Positions 1 through 11,355 of a stretch of DNA of 64,000 nucleotides are shown one piece after another; within the stretch, counting starts at the first letter, position 1, and every line of letters starts with the position of its first letter. The position numbers and the translations under genes were made by a program. The DNA is from Protopterus annectens (Eukaryota; Chordata; Ceratodontiformes; Protopteridae): positions 612,844,890-612,908,889 of the forward strand of contig NC_056730.1 of assembly GCF_019279795.1 (NCBI RefSeq). Reading direction: 5' to 3'. The notes under the pieces are model-generated. The model was given only the letters and a program-made list of their open reading frames with translations, searched no databases and was not told where the DNA came from.

Positions 1-1332
1 ATGCCTGATGCACAGGGTGGCAATGTCATATATAGGAAAATAAATATCTGTGCTGCATTCAAATGCATTATAGTTCTTTTCCATGTATTAGCTGCATGTT
101 ATCAGTCATTGTTATGACATTCCTGCATTGATAATCACTGTTTTTACTAAATGCTCACTTATGTTTATGTACTATCTCTTCATTACAGGTTTATCACTCA
201 CCTTTGTTACTGTTGATGAGAATGTCCTGGCCAGAGTTGTCTGTGTCTGATGCTCACATTAGCCAGACAGGGAACAGGTAACTCTGATAGCTCTTTTATT
301 TAGTTAAGTGGTGAGTGTTTATGCAATCCACTGTCTCTTAACCAGTGCTGTGACATATTGTGCACACCTTCATCTGCCATGATCATCCCCAGCTGTAGGT
401 TCCTCATCTGATCCCTATTCTGTGGTAGCTGGTCCCTGCCTGTGGTGCTGGGAAAGGTAGACCCTGTCCTTGGCTACCCTGTTGCAACTGCTTTCTAATT
501 ATAATGTAATGTAAAATATCACTAACAGTCAACATTTTTGCAGAGGTGGTGGAGTCATATTGCAGGGCACCTCCAGGTAGTGTATCCAGACAGTGGAACC
601 ATGGTTATGAGCAGCTCTAGTTTGTGGGTGTGCAGTGTTGTAACCTTGCTCAGTTGGGTTGTGCGGATTTCTCGTAGAAGTCATAAGGCAAGGTTGTAGT
701 GTATAGCCTGCACCCCCTACTATATGCCTTTGCGGGATGTTCCCCCTTGAAAACCATAGTTACAGGTCACTTGTGCCATATGTGGGAGTTGTAAAAATTG
801 CCTGGGTGACCTGCACATACATTATAGATAGTTGTGCATTAAAGCACAATGACAGGTGATGCAGTGATAGCCTTTTCTGTTTATACACCTATTTCCCAGC
901 TCACCAGGCGGGGCTTTTATTTCAATCTGGGTGCAGGCTATGACCCCCAGTACCTCAGAGAAATGTGCTATGGCATAGAAATTTTGCATGGTGCTAGCTC
1001 TCTCATCTGGGGTACATGGAAAAAAGATATGCTCCCCTACATTTCACACATTGCACTGAGGAGATATTGGAGTATTCTTGAAGCAAAGGCATGTTAAACC
1101 CCCACTATGTCCACTGTATGTTAAAAAAGTACCTGTAGCTAGTATGGATTAAGTTACATATACCTTAATTTCCACTGGGATGGGGTTTCCATGATTCCCA
1201 TGGGGCCTCAAGTGAGAAAGGCAGATGTTCACTATTTCTTGTATGGTATTCATGTCTACCCTGCAGCTTTCTAGTATTTCAGTTTCATGTAGTCCATGGT
1301 AGGTAAAACATAGCCTGGACACCCTATCCCTT
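1..1332. other. Unassigned sequence left of the CR1 LINE
   Basis: No recognisable gene, RNA or repeat boundary is visible. An 82-codon ORF on the plus strand (849-1097) matches no family I know and has no neighbouring signals, so I do not call it a gene. Word usage is rich in TG/CA, similar to the 44-57 kb block. Confidence 0.4.
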
Positions 1333-1446
1333 ATAGGTTCATAGGTTCATACTAGGCTATCTGCCCTGGGGCAATTATAAGCCTAGCCCGATTCTGTATG
1401 GCTTACGCCACCCCTTGATTTGAGTATACTGTGCCCTTTTTAAGGT

Positions 1447-3548
1447 TTAGTTTACTGTGCCTCTGTCTAATAGTGACACGGGAGTAATCCCTGGGACAAA
1501 CCTACGATCCCCCATCCACTTATCGAGATTCTTCTTGAAGAGATTCAGTGAGGTGCTCTGCCTCACATGAACTGGAATTCTATTCCAGAGCGAAGGGAGC
1601 CTCTGGGTTATGAACCTGTCCCTCCAGCAAGTTCTATTTATTTCTGTGCTGAGGTTCAAGGGATTTAGATTTACTGAGGTGGAGCATGTCCATTAATTCT
1701 GGATTTGACATAGCTTTGTATGTCAGGTATAGATCACCTTGAAGTAGGCGGTATGCAACTGAGTAGAGCTGGAGTTTTTTTAACTGAGCAGCATATGGCA
1801 TCTGTTTGAGACCCTTGATCCTCTTGGTGAGATAGTTTTGGGGTCTTTCTAATTGCTGCAGGTGTCGGGTAAGGTACATCCCAAAAGGGGCATTGTATTC
1901 TATGATGGGCCTGATGAGGGATGAATAAAGGGGCACGATTACCTCTCTTGATCTAGATGTGAAACCCTTCGTGATGAGGTGGGCTATGTAGAAGGTCTTT
2001 CTAACCACTTTAGCAATGTGGTTTTCAAAGGAGAGATTGCTATCAACTTGGGTCCCCAGGTCCCTAATAACTTTCTCTGTACTTAATGGGTTTCCACCTA
2101 TGTGGTAATTTGTGGGCATATTGTTTTTGCCAAAGGGTATGACTATACATTTTTTGGCATTTAGCTTTAAACCATGGCGCTGGCACCAGTTATCTGTCTC
2201 TGTGTGACCTTTTTGAAGGATGTTTGTGTCAGCTGGAGAGTTGATTATAGCGCCCAGTTTGCAGTCATCTACGAACTTGGTGAGCCATAGTCCTCCCACA
2301 TTTGCCTGTACCTCGGAAAAGTATATACCGAACAAGAGTGGTTCCCAGGACAGAACCCTGTGGGACGCCACTTGTGACCGGTTTCGAGTCTGACATGGCT
2401 CCAGCAACTCTCACTCAGTGGGTTCTGTCTTTGAGCCAGTTTGAAACCCATCTTCTGACATAGGGGTTTATATTTAAGCTTGATAGCTTATCTATGATGC
2501 CCGAGTGGGGTATTGTGTCAAATGCCTTTGCAAGGTTCAAATAGGCTGTGTGGACTACCTTCCCTTCATCTATGGCTTTGGTGACTGTTTCAAAGAAGTC
2601 AACCAGGTTCAAAAGGCAGGATCTGCCCTTGACAAAGCCAAACTGGGTAGGATCTAGTGTTTGTAGGTCCCCAATGTCTTTGTTTATGAGCTCCATGATG
2701 ATCCTCTCCATAGCCTTGAAGACTAAGCTAGTCAGGCTTATGGGGTGATAGTTTCCAGGGTCCGTAGAGGCTCCACCTTTGTGGAGTGGGACCACTGTTG
2801 CTGTACGCCATTCTGTGGGCACATATCCTGTAGTGAGGCTGAGATTGTATAGCTGTTTTATTTGAGGGATTAGTTCCTCTTGTAGTTCATGTAGGACGCA
2901 ACCTGGGATGCCATCTGGTCCCATGGAAGCAGTATTTTTTGCTTTGGAGTGGGCAGCCTTCACCTGAGCATCTGAGATGTTTGGGAGGCAGCCCTCTGCC
3001 GGGATAGATACTTGCTCTTTTGGGGGGGAGGGGGTGGAGAAGTTTGCACTGAACCTGTCTGCCAGGATATTGGCGATGTCTGTGGGTTCAGTGTATTTTT
3101 TGTCATTTAGAATCAACTCAGAACAAGTCTGGGAGTTGCATCACAGGTTTCTAACATAACTGAAAAAAGCCTTATGATTGTCTTTGGTGTCCTGTGCAAT
3201 TTTTCTCTCAAAGCTGGCCTTGGAGGATTTTATGAGGGATGCTATAAACTGAAAAGCAGTCTTGCCCACTGTTAGTTGCCCATGGATGGTCTCCGATACT
3301 TCGTGCAATGCCACTAACCTGGAGGTGTGGATATCCTTGATAAATATGGAAACTCCCCCTCCTTTTGTGGTTCGGTCCGGGTTTTGGGGCCAAAAAGCAT
3401 GATATGAGGTATAGCTTGGTAGTGCCGGGGTGCTCTCTGGAGCCTTGAACCAGGTTTCTGTCACTGCACAGATATCAATGTTCTCCATACTGAGGAGAGC
3501 TTTGAGTGCGTGCATCTTGAGGTTAAGACTTCTGGCGTTTAGCAGCAT
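1447..3548 (-). pseudogene. CR1 LINE ORF2 remnant (endonuclease + reverse transcriptase)
   Basis: The product would be the APE endonuclease/reverse transcriptase that nicks the target and primes cDNA synthesis. Segment 3548-3141 starts within the endonuclease (ETW motif, GGGVSIF block) but jumps in frame from that block to the linker motif ASFERK...KAFFSYVRN, so the GDFN and SDH parts of the endonuclease are deleted. Segment 3116-2415 holds reverse transcriptase motifs (PDGIPG, WRTATVVPLHKGG, AKAFDTIPH). After a frameshift near 2410, 2407-1634 continues with PLLFGIYF, the FVDD catalytic box (normally FADD) and the thumb. 1659-1447 is the C-terminal SLWNRIP region typical of CR1/L2-group elements. 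Clearly non-functional. Confidence 0.85.
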
Positions 3549-3577
3549 TACCCTTAGTTTCTTGTTCCTTGTGCTGT

Positions 3578-4552
3578 CTATGGGGATGGGTTTGACTTTT
3601 GAGCCTTGCCTAAAAAAGGCACTATGGGGGTGGCAAGAGCCTTTGCCAATATCCGAAAGCCCAGTGGTGACAGGTGCAAGCCGTCCCTAGCGAAGCAACG
3701 TGGCTTGTCGAGCATGTCATCCCAGGCTGACAGACACTGGATCCCCTTTGAATGACACCACAATTTTAGCCAATTGTTAAAATCGATCATTTTGTCTTTG
3801 TACTGTGGCATCATTCTAGGTGAGCGTAAGATGCTGCTCAAGGTCAGGGTCATACCAGCCTGGGCTACATGATCAGAGAGCTCCTCTATGTCTCTTTTCA
3901 TGTAGTCCAGGGAGGTACGTCTCAGGTCATTCACACCAGCATGTACAATGACTGAGTCATATTTGTATTTGCTTTGGAGTGACCTGAGTGCTTGTGTTAT
4001 GTGTCGGATCCTAGCACCCGACAGGCAGCTCACCGTGACCTTCTCTTTATTCAGCCTGGTGAGCAGGACATCAGTGTGTCTGACAATAGAGTCACCTATA
4101 ACAAGAGTATCAGGTGTGTTATTCAGCCTTAAGGGCTGTGGCTGCTTGGCACACTGACTTTGTGGGTTATGTGTTGTGGGTGTTTTGTTTTGAGGTAGTG
4201 TTTGCTTGGATGTCTGCTTTGGAGGTCTCTGTTGCTTAGGTAGATTTTTATTTAGAGCCTCTGAGTATGTTTTTGTGTATTTATGTGTTTGGTTCGCTGA
4301 TGTGGTGGGACTATGTGATACTGGAATTGTGTTGTGTGAGGTTACCTTCTCCTCCTGACTGGTTACACCAGTTTTGAGATGAGAGAGCTCAGCCTCCAGT
4401 TTGGCTAAATAGTTGCATCTCTCACATATATTTGAACCTGTTTGGAGGAGGAGAGGGTTGTCCGTGTACATGAGACAGTTGTAACATTGCCTCAAAATTC
4501 CCAGATTCACCAGCTGGTCTGGAGAGGAAACCATTGACTGACCTTTGGACAT
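3578..4552 (-). CDS. CR1 LINE ORF1 protein with SGNH esterase domain
   Basis: An uninterrupted 324-residue ORF. The N-terminus has paired cysteines (C23-x2-C26 and C43-x2-C46), a likely zinc-binding unit, followed by a short heptad-like stretch (about 46-62) and a Thr/Pro/Gln/Lys-rich linker (about 65-145). Residues 150-310 form an SGNH/GDSL-hydrolase fold signature: GDS with the likely nucleophile Ser155, the GVND block at 206-209, and the D290-x2-H293 block in DGLHLS. CR1 ORF1 proteins are known to carry this esterase and to bind the element RNA; the exact role of the esterase in retrotransposition is unsettled. The start is the first Met of the open frame and lies just downstream of the 5' UTR. 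The frame being intact while ORF2 is decayed is notable. It overlaps the end of the broken ORF2 region only by proximity (30 bp gap). Confidence 0.85.
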   Translation of the reverse strand: MSKGQSMVSSPDQLVNLGILRQCYNCLMYTDNPLLLQTGSNICERCNYLAKLEAELSHLKTGVTSQEEKVTSHNTIPVSHSPTTSANQTHKYTKTYSEALNKNLPKQQRPPKQTSKQTLPQNKTPTTHNPQSQCAKQPQPLRLNNTPDTLVIGDSIVRHTDVLLTRLNKEKVTVSCLSGARIRHITQALRSLQSKYKYDSVIVHAGVNDLRRTSLDYMKRDIEELSDHVAQAGMTLTLSSILRSPRMMPQYKDKMIDFNNWLKLWCHSKGIQCLSAWDDMLDKPRCFARDGLHLSPLGFRILAKALATPIVPFLGKAQKSNPSP

Positions 4553-4843
4553 GCTAGAGTAATAGGGAAACTGAATTTAAGACGGACCAATAGAGGACAG
4601 GGTAATCGTAGAGAGTATAAGAGTAAGTAGTGCTTATGGTTTAATAGTGCTAACTTGTAGGATTACTTAATTGGACCAGTGAAGGGCCATAGAATGAGAA
4701 TATGGTGTTTAAATTGAGAGATAGAGCAGTTCTAAGGGAAAAAGTGAAGAGCAGACTTTGTGGAGCCAGGAATAGTTTAAACCCAATTAGGCGGCACTGC
4801 CTGTTGCGCTATGCTCAAAAACTCGCAAAACCGTGCAAAAAAG

Positions 4844-4926
4844 GGTTTTAAGAGAGGAAGATGAAGGAGTTTTGGAATTGACCCAAAATGGCCAATAAAA
4901 CTACAGTTTCAAGTCACTAACCACTC
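4844..4926 (-). repeat. CR1 5' UTR direct repeat, inner copy
   Basis: An 83-bp segment nearly identical to 5483-5565 (constant offset 639, no indels seen). It contains CAAAATGGCCAAT, which overlaps a YY1-like ATGG core and an inverted CCAAT motif. Possibly a promoter module of the LINE, duplicated within the 5' UTR. Confidence 0.75.
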
Positions 4927-5482
4927 TCAACAGGAGCAGGCAGGCTGCTCAATGGTTTGCACTGCCACTGATCAACAGAGAGACTTTCCTTTAGCCCAAG
5001 CAAAAATGGCCTCAAAGAAACTTACAAACAGTTCAAGAACAGCAAGCCTGTAAATGAACTTTTTTAAATCTCAGAAAAGTGGGAAAAAAGCAAAATTTTT
5101 TTTTTCAGAGATAGCAGAGATTAACAAGTATCAACAAGTTATAACAGTGCAGTAAATGACCCCACACAAGAGTGCTAGGCCAAAGACAGATAAAATGCAA
5201 GTTTTGAGAAAAAAACGATTTTAAAAATAAGTGCAAACAGGAAATTCAGTAAACAGCTCTAGGTTGTGCTCTAAATACAGTTACTAATGCAGAAATCAAA
5301 TTTAACAAGCCAAAAAATGCTCAAAATAGGCGGCTATGCAGAAAAACTTACCAAATAAACAGAGGAAAAATACTTAAAGTCTCAAAAGTGACTCCTTTCT
5401 TCTCTCAGCGTTTTCTCCTCTTGTTGGGTGCTTCACCAACAGCCAACAAGCCTGAAAAGACGCTAAAACCATGAGGCAACCA

Positions 5483-5565
5483 GGTTTTAAGAGAGGAAGA
5501 TGAAGGAGTTTTGGAATTGACCCAAAATGGCCAATAAAACTACAGTTTCAAGTCAGTAACCACTC
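5483..5565 (-). repeat. CR1 5' UTR direct repeat, outer copy
   Basis: Outer copy of the 83-bp segment at 4844-4926, lying at the very 5' end of the CR1 element. The position fits an internal promoter of a non-LTR element. The sequence between the two copies does not visibly repeat, so this is not a simple head-to-tail monomer array. Confidence 0.7.
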
Positions 5566-6479
5566 CCACAGGGTCCGGCAGAAGCATCACCTTGTTAAGA
5601 CAGTCTGTTGCAGATACAGGGTTATAATGTTTGTAGCAACCCCTAATATTTTTTAAAGCTTTCCTGTAGCTTTATTCCAGCATGTGGTGGAATTCAGAGC
5701 TAAAGCTAGCGCGATGTGTTCACACTCATTTTATACATTTCTGAATCTTTTTGCCATAATTTTTTGCTTCATTACCACACAGCACAGCTCAATATACAGT
5801 CAATAGCATATGCATCTGATAATCATTGTTTTGCAGCAGGCCGCAACATATACTGCAGGTTCCTGAATTGCAAACTCCTTATTTGACACTGCTCGCCTCA
5901 CAAAGGAACTTAGCAAGATGAACAGGCTTTTGTGAATCTAGGCCTTAGTCTTGTTAGACTTATTTCTCAGCTTATTATCTGGCGTAAGACTCCTAGATTC
6001 TCAATATTGTGCTGAGTCTTATGGGAAAAAAGCCTGTTAGAGAATCAGGAACTTATGCTGACCACAGTGACTTATGTTAAGACTATGCATAAGTAAATTA
6101 GTTCACTAGTTAACTACTTCTTGTCACTTACCGAACATAAGTTACTTTCAAAAACAAAGATAATCTGTATGAGATCAATATGCGTGAAACAATTTGTACA
6201 ATTATATAAACCCTGTTAAGTTCACTTCCCATTAACTTCTTTATCTTCTGTACAGCTTTCTTGACTAGACATTTATAATCTATGTGAAAATGGATTTACT
6301 TCTTTTAACATAAATAAGCGATAAAGGGGCAAAGTTGCATATTCTAAAACTCCAAACCAGCTTTATGATAGAGAGCTGACAGATGGAAAAAAATCATAGG
6401 TTTAACTGTTACTGATAACAGAAGCATTTTTGCTTGTCTCGCAAAATGGACTGCTGAAAAATGTCCATGTTTAAAGTAG

Positions 6480-6495
6480 CCACAAGGTGGTAGTA
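6480..6495 (+). promoter_or_regulatory. CTCF-like motif (weak)
   Basis: The sequence GCCACAAGGTGGTAGT resembles the CCACnAGGTGGCAG form of the CTCF core with one mismatch. A match of this length occurs by chance in large genomes, so it is only a candidate. Confidence 0.2.
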
Positions 6496-7750
6496 ATACT
6501 GCAGTGTAGAGCAGCATTTTAAGTGGTGCTGCTGTTTAATCAGATGAGAAAAATATCATATATATGTTAACAGAATACAAAAATAAAGACACACTGTTGG
6601 TCTGTTTAGCAACAGCCTTATCATAACTCAGTACTGCTTAACAAATCCTTAGTGTTCCATAACAACCATATAAATGAGTTAATAGCATGTATACACTTGT
6701 TCACTAAATCACATAGCCAGAATTTCATCTTCCTTGAATCAAGTTGCCCTTGTCATGCAGACATGGCAGAGGGAAAGTCTGTTCATGGAAAATAATCCTG
6801 TTAGAAATCAACTCATATCAGTATCATATTATCTTATTCATTAGATTAATACATTTCAGAGTCAGGCCATTAATATTAATAAAATTATTACATCTTCAAA
6901 ACAAAGGGAGGTAGGCACTTCATCACACACTAATGTTTAAGGACACTATGTCCTGATGTCTGATGCAAGTGCATTTGCACCTAACAGAAGCAGAGATGAC
7001 AACTTACAGTTCAGAGACAACAGGTATTTTAGATCAGGCAGTGCCAGGGAATTCTTTCTGTTTACCTTGTAGGGTTCATCAGGAAAGGGGTATGCTACTG
7101 ATTTTTACTTCTATTGTGAAAGAGTCTTGGATGACATAATGGGTAGCAGGAACTGGTAAGAACCGAGTTCATCTTCTCACTGTAAAACAGGTACCTGGGG
7201 CCATACACACATCATTTTGTCTGGACTGGTCAGTATGGTTATCTGGTGACATGAATGGTTAAATATATATTATATTATGCCTCTGGATGCACACTTGCAG
7301 AAGTATTCTAACCTGTCCTGTCCCTTTTGCAATACTTTAGCAACAGAAAAAAAATCAGATTTCCAGTGGCTGCATGTGAATCTGCATCAGTTTCATTGCA
7401 CGCAATACCTGTACAGCTCCACTCTTCAGACGTATGCAAATGAGTTGCATATGTAGCACTTTTCTACAAATTCTTCCTGAATGCATATTTCTGCAGCACA
7501 GAAGCAGCTAGTTTTTATTTCGTTCTTTTTTATATTACCAGCAATTAGCTTTCTGTCAGGCAGAAGGCATACTATAGATCAGCTCTAGACCGTACTCACC
7601 TGTGTTTGCCATATCTTGTGTTACTGTCCGGTTAGCAAAAAGGCAAGAGATTTGTCTTTGATGCTAGTCACCTGGGTTTGTGAATGGACTGCAGTTGCTG
7701 GAGACACTGTCTGGCAGAAAGGTTTGGCAGTTTCCTCTCATTTTTCTGCT

Positions 7751-7795
7751 ATGAAAACATTGTGGATCATTTTAATACTTTTCTGCACAGTTACC
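7751..7795 (+). CDS. Possible first coding exon with signal peptide
   Basis: An ATG with G at -3 opens MKTLWIILILFCTVT, a typical signal-peptide start (Lys, then a hydrophobic run), followed directly by a textbook splice donor (ACC then GTGAGT at 7796). Read without splicing it ends in a stop five codons later (7808-7810). A TATA-like TTTTTTATATTA lies at about 7527-7538, roughly 220 bp upstream. Short phase-0 signal-peptide exons of this kind are common in secreted vertebrate proteins such as SCPP-family genes. No matching second exon was identified: the acceptor-like pyrimidine tract plus AG at about 10925-10953 would not keep the same phase. Could be chance. Confidence 0.22.
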
Positions 7796-8954
7796 GTGAG
7801 TCTTTCATAAAACAATGACACTAAATGCACACGTCAACGTGTGCTAGATGGTGTGGCAGCCTCAGATCAACTGTAGTTTTGTACTCTTTCATATAATTAT
7901 GAATGCCACTAATAATGGCAATACAAATCGTATGTGTACTTCATACTGTTTTACAAAGCATCTACTTATTCTAAGTGCAATGTATAAAAGACGTCACTGC
8001 CTGAAGCAATCTTTTTACATGCAGTCTGATTAGTGTCTGGTCTAGATCATAATGGAGAAATTCCAGAAAGATTATATCATCTGTTAGTTAACAAAGTATA
8101 AATAAACAACTAATAATGTTACTTGAATACATTAATGAATGCTGCATAACTCAGGCCCTTGTAAAAGGGATTAGATACATTTCTATATTTACTAGCAATA
8201 CAGAAACACAAGCACATTTATCATTCCACAAAAGTGTGCAACTCTTTATTGCTCATAAGTGCCATGGAATGTTTCCATAAGACATTACAAAATAATTGCA
8301 TGTATAGAAGATAACAGTTTTAAATTCTGAGTAAGTGCGGATCTTGGAACAGCAAGAATGAATTTGGGAAAAAGGAGGTAGGAATTCAGAAATGTGTTTA
8401 CATCATAGTAGGTCATTTTATATGATAAGTGGCCATGTACAGGGTGTGGATAATGCAGAAAAACACTGAGAGTGAGTATGGATACCCATGAAAATCTGCA
8501 ACTTGAATATTGTGAAAAGGGGGGTATAATGGCATAGTAATGAGCAGCAGTGTTAAAAACAGAGCGACAGTAAATGCAAATTTGGGTAATGGAAATGAGG
8601 AGGCAGTTCAGAAATGCATACATTTTATTACAACAGACACTGACTCTAGAGTTTTTGACTGCAGTTAAAACACGGAGTTACAGAAGACAGAGCATAAAAA
8701 CATGTACAGAACAAACACTACACAAATAATTCCATATATGCAAGAGATTGCACTCACTGCCATGTCATAGTGTTGCACTTTGATTCCCTTAGTGGTGTCA
8801 AGTCATCTCTCTGCACTTAATATAGCATGCTCTCCATGACACTGAAATTGTGGACTGCCACTGTGTGGACAGAGGCATCATGCAGAAGATGGCTGGGATG
8901 CACTACCCTCTTATGCAGAACAGTGCGATACATGAAGTACCTATCCCTGTGGAT

Positions 8955-9520
8955 ACCTAGCTATATGGGGCTTTTAGAGCACTAACTACAAGGACTTTTC
9001 AGTGGCCATTGGTGGACATGGTATAAATATCTCAAGAATTGCCCTCAAGGATATTTCATCAGTTCCTTGATGCCCTGTTACAGCATACAGGGGGAGACAT
9101 ATGTGGTTTCTACCACCATGCTGACCTTTTATGACATAGCCTGTTTCCCTGAGGTAATGGGGGCCATAGACTATACTCAGACTGAAATAAAGGTCTCACC
9201 TGAAGAAAAGGGAAGAAGGTATATCAACCACAAGGGGTTCTACTGCATCAACTGCCAGGCGGCCTGTAATGCACAAGGGATAATATGTATTTGCAGACCA
9301 CCACAACATCCACATATGGCACACATTTGACCCATATCACGTGTTTGTGTGAGGTGATCTTACCTAGGGATATCTTATTATTGATATCAGATATGCCCTG
9401 GAGCCATGGTTAATGACACCTATTAGGAATTCCCAGATCATGGTAGACAATGACTAGAGCAATGCACTGTCACAGACCGAAGTCATTATTGAACATGTGT
9501 TGGCCAGCTTCTTTTTTTCT
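8955..9520 (+). pseudogene. HARBI1-like (PIF/Harbinger) transposase remnant
   Basis: A decayed DDE transposase. Fragments in several frames line up in order with the better copy at 56.2-57.4 kb: a piece equivalent to the GDIMGISQ...VLHQFLDA block (about 8998-9070), then FPEVMGAID with the first catalytic Asp and YINHKGF...AACNAQG (9067-9330 frame), then a GD-x2-YALEPWLMTPIRN block with the second Asp (about 9375-9430), then VIIEHV with the catalytic Glu (about 9485-9500). Many stops and frameshifts; long dead. No terminal inverted repeats were identified around it. Confidence 0.8.
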
Positions 9521-9589
9521 GAATGTACTCACAATGACAAATGGAAGAGTGATCCGTTAGTCTGAGTTCGGTATTGTGAATGGAGATCA

Positions 9590-9720
9590 TAGTATAATGA
9601 GGAACAGGGAATTTACCCTTTTCCTCACTGTAGTGCAATCTCAGAGTTGGTATATATAGTTTGCAGGAGGTGTGAGGGGTGCAGGGGGTCTTGCCACCCT
9701 GCAAAAACTGCAAAAGGATG
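9590..9720 (+). repeat. Fragment of the recurrent MITE core (TCTCAGAGTTGG family)
   Basis: Shares an ordered set of short blocks with 15890-16020, 12005-12130 (reverse) and 27535-27620 (reverse): CCCTTTTC, GCAATCTCAGAGTTGG, TATATA, then a G-rich stretch and a GGGGTCTTGCCACCCTGCA-like hairpin. No termini could be placed for this copy. Confidence 0.55.
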
Positions 9721-9729
9721 TACAAAGGA

Positions 9730-10950
9730 TGGACAGAAGTGTACAGTATATAGCTATTACAAATGCATCGAATCGCGAAATGACAGTAAAACTAGGTTCG
9801 ATCTTCAGGTTTGAAACTTATCTGGTTTTCAGTATTATTTTTCAATGACATGACCAAACGAGCAAAACAGTTTATTTTTTTCAGTAGTAATCTGATATTG
9901 CTATATCTATATGGAGCAACTCACACATTAAATGTGTTATAAAAAGGAAGGTGTGTTTGCTTAGGTCTTATCAACTCCACCCACCGTCCCCAATAAAAAA
10001 GGGGAAGGTGAATGGAAATGATACATAATGGCTGCTCACAGATTTGCAGAGTAGCATAATTGTTACATAGGCTACCAAAAGAATATGCCCTCCAACCATA
10101 CATCTATCACCCCAAAGAAAGGAGTGCAAGGAGGTGTTGTTTGTATACATACAGTAAAGTACACCACAGACACCTAAAAGTGTACCCTATGCAGGCCAAA
10201 AGTAGTCCAGCAATACCAGAGATAATTAAGCAAAATGCCAGGAACATGTTGGCTTAAAGGGTAGGAACTGGGTTGCACAAGGACACAACATTAAGTATTT
10301 GGGGCATAAATATGTGCTGTTTAAAGTTACACAGTGTATACTGTTCCTCTCCCAAGTTTGTCTATCCCCTTACCCTACCAGGACCACAGAAAATCACACA
10401 ATCCACATCACTAACCAGTCTAGTCAAATTGAAAAAAAATCTTGCCTTACTGTCTTATTAATATGTGCATTCCACACACCATTACACACCTCCACAAATA
10501 CTGCACAATTCAGTGCTGTAGGAACTGCTGTTGAAATTTGTAAGTCATGTGTGCTGCCAGGTAATGATTTTCTGTATAACGCTTGTAGGGATTCCAAAGG
10601 TGTGGTATTCTACAGAGAGGTGACAATATTTTACACACAACAGTAACATATCTCAACCACATCAAACATACCTGCAAACATAGTCAGAGAAGTGAGACCC
10701 TGTGGCACTGTACATCTCACCACTGGACCAGGCGATGAGACAGCTAGGCAGGAGGTTATGATTTGTCATAATAGCACATATAATGCTCATTTACTATATA
10801 TCTGATATTGTTTTGACAGGTTAAAGGTTAAATACATAATAGTAATGTTTGTTTTCTCTTCCCCTTCTTATATATTTGTCACTATCCTTACTTTTATTTA
10901 TTTATTAGTATCTCAAGTTTTATTTCTCTCAATTTATATATTTTTTTCAC
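9730..10950. other. No feature recognised
   Basis: AT-rich sequence with several short overlapping ORFs (longest 115 codons at 10299-10646) that look like chance. A pyrimidine-rich tract ending in CACAG at about 10925-10953 would pass as a splice acceptor. Confidence 0.4.
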
Positions 10951-10953
10951 AGC

Positions 10954-11355
10954 ATTAGCCAGGGCTGTGCCTGTGGTACAGCTCAGGTCATCACCCTCCA
11001 CTGGACCCAGCTTTCTCTTGCAAGAAGTCTACCTGACTTCAGGCCTGTCTTCCCATCAAGTGGAAGCAAGGTTGCCTTGGTGGTGGCCACTGACAGTCTC
11101 TCACAGGAGGAGAATGCTATTACTTTCTCTGCTGGTACTGCCAGGAGTGCACAATTTATAATGTAGAGGGAGATGGAAGAAGTGTTGGTGGACCAGGGGA
11201 TAGAAGTCTACATCAGCCACCAAGAAAGGGTCCTCATGTGGTTTACAGAGTCACACCACCACCTGGCACTACCTTCAGTATGTCAGGAAGGGTAGTCAGT
11301 GTGCTAACTGACCTTTCTCCTGGGTCTAGCCCAGGCAGTGTGAAGATCAGAAGGT
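10954..11355 (+). other. GC-richer island, coding-like but unrecognised
   Basis: Follows an acceptor-like tract. All three plus frames are partly open (for example 10967-11161), and the base composition differs from the AT-rich flanks. One frame reads a Pro/Ser-rich segment at about 11190-11350. No family match is recognised. It may be a remnant of a transposon ORF, since it lies about 1.5 kb downstream of the HARBI1 remnant. Confidence 0.2.

Larger units (their letters stand above)
1333..5575 (-). mobile_element. CR1-type LINE, nearly full length, defective
   Basis: A non-LTR retrotransposon read right to left: 5' UTR (about 5575-4553), ORF1 (4552-3578), ORF2 remnant (3548-1447), then a short 3' UTR ending in two copies of an 8-bp TATGAACC-type repeat (1333-1350). 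That short terminal repeat, the ORF1 with zinc-binding and SGNH esterase parts, and the ORF2 with APE endonuclease plus reverse transcriptase are the layout known for CR1 elements of reptiles, birds and lungfish. ORF2 carries a large internal deletion and at least one frameshift, so this copy cannot move. Target-site duplications are not evident, as is usual for CR1. The 3' end (1333-1390) matches the tail of the SINE at 47524-47670. Confidence 0.88.
5576..8880. other. AT-rich sequence without recognised genes
   Basis: Mostly featureless AT-rich DNA. Small items of note are a Harbinger-like terminus motif GTGAATCTAGGCC at about 5930-5942 with no clear partner, a CTCF-like motif at 6480-6495, and the possible signal-peptide exon at 7751-7795, which is listed separately. 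ORFs on either strand here are short and unlike known families. Confidence 0.4.

Noticed and set aside
10299-10646. 115-codon ORF
   Set aside because: Overlaps other open frames, with no motif or codon pattern to support it.
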